Source: Verrucomicrobiota bacterium (lineage in GTDB: Bacteria > Verrucomicrobiota > Verrucomicrobiia > Limisphaerales > JAHEOI01). Taken from it: a stretch of DNA of 14,960 nt. The first letter of the stretch is position 1; each line of letters begins with the position of its first letter. A program made the translations under genes and the position numbers. This document shows positions 14,692 through 14,960 of this stretch, piece by piece. The notes under the pieces are model-generated. The model searched no databases, had not been told where the DNA came from, and was given only the letters and a program-made list of their open reading frames with translations. The stretch lies in contig JAHEOI010000332.1 in the NCBI GenBank assembly GCA_018610125.1, positions 1 through 14,960 of the forward strand, in the 5' to 3' direction.

Positions 14692-14960
14692 TTAAGAGAG
14701 CTTTACAAAGCCATCAGGAGTCGGAGAGACGGTTGAAATCGGTATTGCGTTCCCATGGATGCCCAATCCGGAAAGGATCAGAGAGGCGTTCTCGGCCATT
14801 GGGTGGAGTGAGTTCGCGAGGCTGAGAAGGGCTTCGCGGGCTCGACAGCGAATCGGGGTCATTGCATGGTGAGCGGCCTCACTGAGGATTGTAAACGCCT
14901 GATGGCCGCGGGCATCCTGCGCCTTGCACGCTTCCCACACGCGCTCTCGGGCATGCTCTA
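14692..14960 (-). CDS. 3' end of an unrecognised helical protein (partial)
   Basis: The minus-strand frame is open from the window edge to a TAA at 14692, giving about the last 89 residues; an internal GTG at 14940 is unlikely to be the true start because the frame reads through it (EHARERVWEACKAQ). The piece is alanine- and leucine-rich and looks like paired amphipathic helices (FTILSEAAHHA, REALLSLANSLHP, ENASLILSGLGI), somewhat HEAT-repeat-like, with a polar tail ending FVKLS. I cannot name the family. It precedes the sulfatase on the same strand with a gap of 197 bases. A plus-strand frame at 14661-14825 with a fair ribosome binding site overlaps it, so the call is moderate. Confidence 0.45.
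   Translation of the reverse strand, partial: EHARERVWEACKAQDARGHQAFTILSEAAHHAMTPIRCRAREALLSLANSLHPMAENASLILSGLGIHGNAIPISTVSPTPDGFVKLS

Noticed and set aside
1..14960. CRISPR arrays, tRNA or rRNA genes, transposase genes
   Set aside because: No regularly spaced direct repeats, cloverleaf-like sequence, rRNA motifs or transposase-like proteins were seen on either strand by eye.

Overview
The window most likely comes from a Verrucomicrobiota bacterium, probably an aquatic or marine polysaccharide degrader. This is inferred from protein types rather than from a marker gene. The clues are a secreted protein with the verrucomicrobial C-terminus (…LQSSTDLEAWSDV…FYRV), a DUF6797 beta-propeller protein, a PA14-containing multihaem cytochrome c and a formylglycine-type sulfatase. 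Nearly every large product starts with a signal peptide, so the window mostly encodes envelope or periplasmic proteins.

Layout. (1) 25-1925 (+) is a secreted right-handed parallel beta-helix protein broken by at least three frameshifts. (2) 1993-2274 (-) is a small orphan protein with its own plausible promoter; 2275-2896 is otherwise gene-poor and holds two inverted repeats. (3) 2897-3787 (+) is an exported protein built on five exact 15-residue helical repeats, ending in a strong intrinsic terminator at 3832-3863. (4) 3864-4222 is non-coding but contains two further hairpins. (5) 4223-5713 (+) is a secreted Ig-like protein of a verrucomicrobial type. (6) 5921-12807 (+) is a three-gene cluster: a five-haem cytochrome c interrupted by a PA14 domain, a six-bladed-propeller dehydrogenase-like protein whose start overlaps the cytochrome stop, and a larger paralogous propeller carrying an N-terminal DUF6797. 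(7) About 12896-12985 (+) is a short relic of a second sulfatase. (8) 12992-14494 (-) is an intact sulfatase converging on the cluster. (9) 14692-14960 (-) is the 3' end of an unrecognised helical protein.

How it may work together (inference): the sulfatase would desulfate a glycan, the PA14 domain would hold a glycan, and the two propeller proteins would oxidise a sugar or alcohol and pass electrons to the multihaem cytochrome. In related PVC-group proteins, propeller, DUF6797 and CxxCH parts are often fused in one chain; here they are divided among three adjacent genes. The broken beta-helix gene and the sulfatase relic suggest that this catabolic locus has undergone gene loss.
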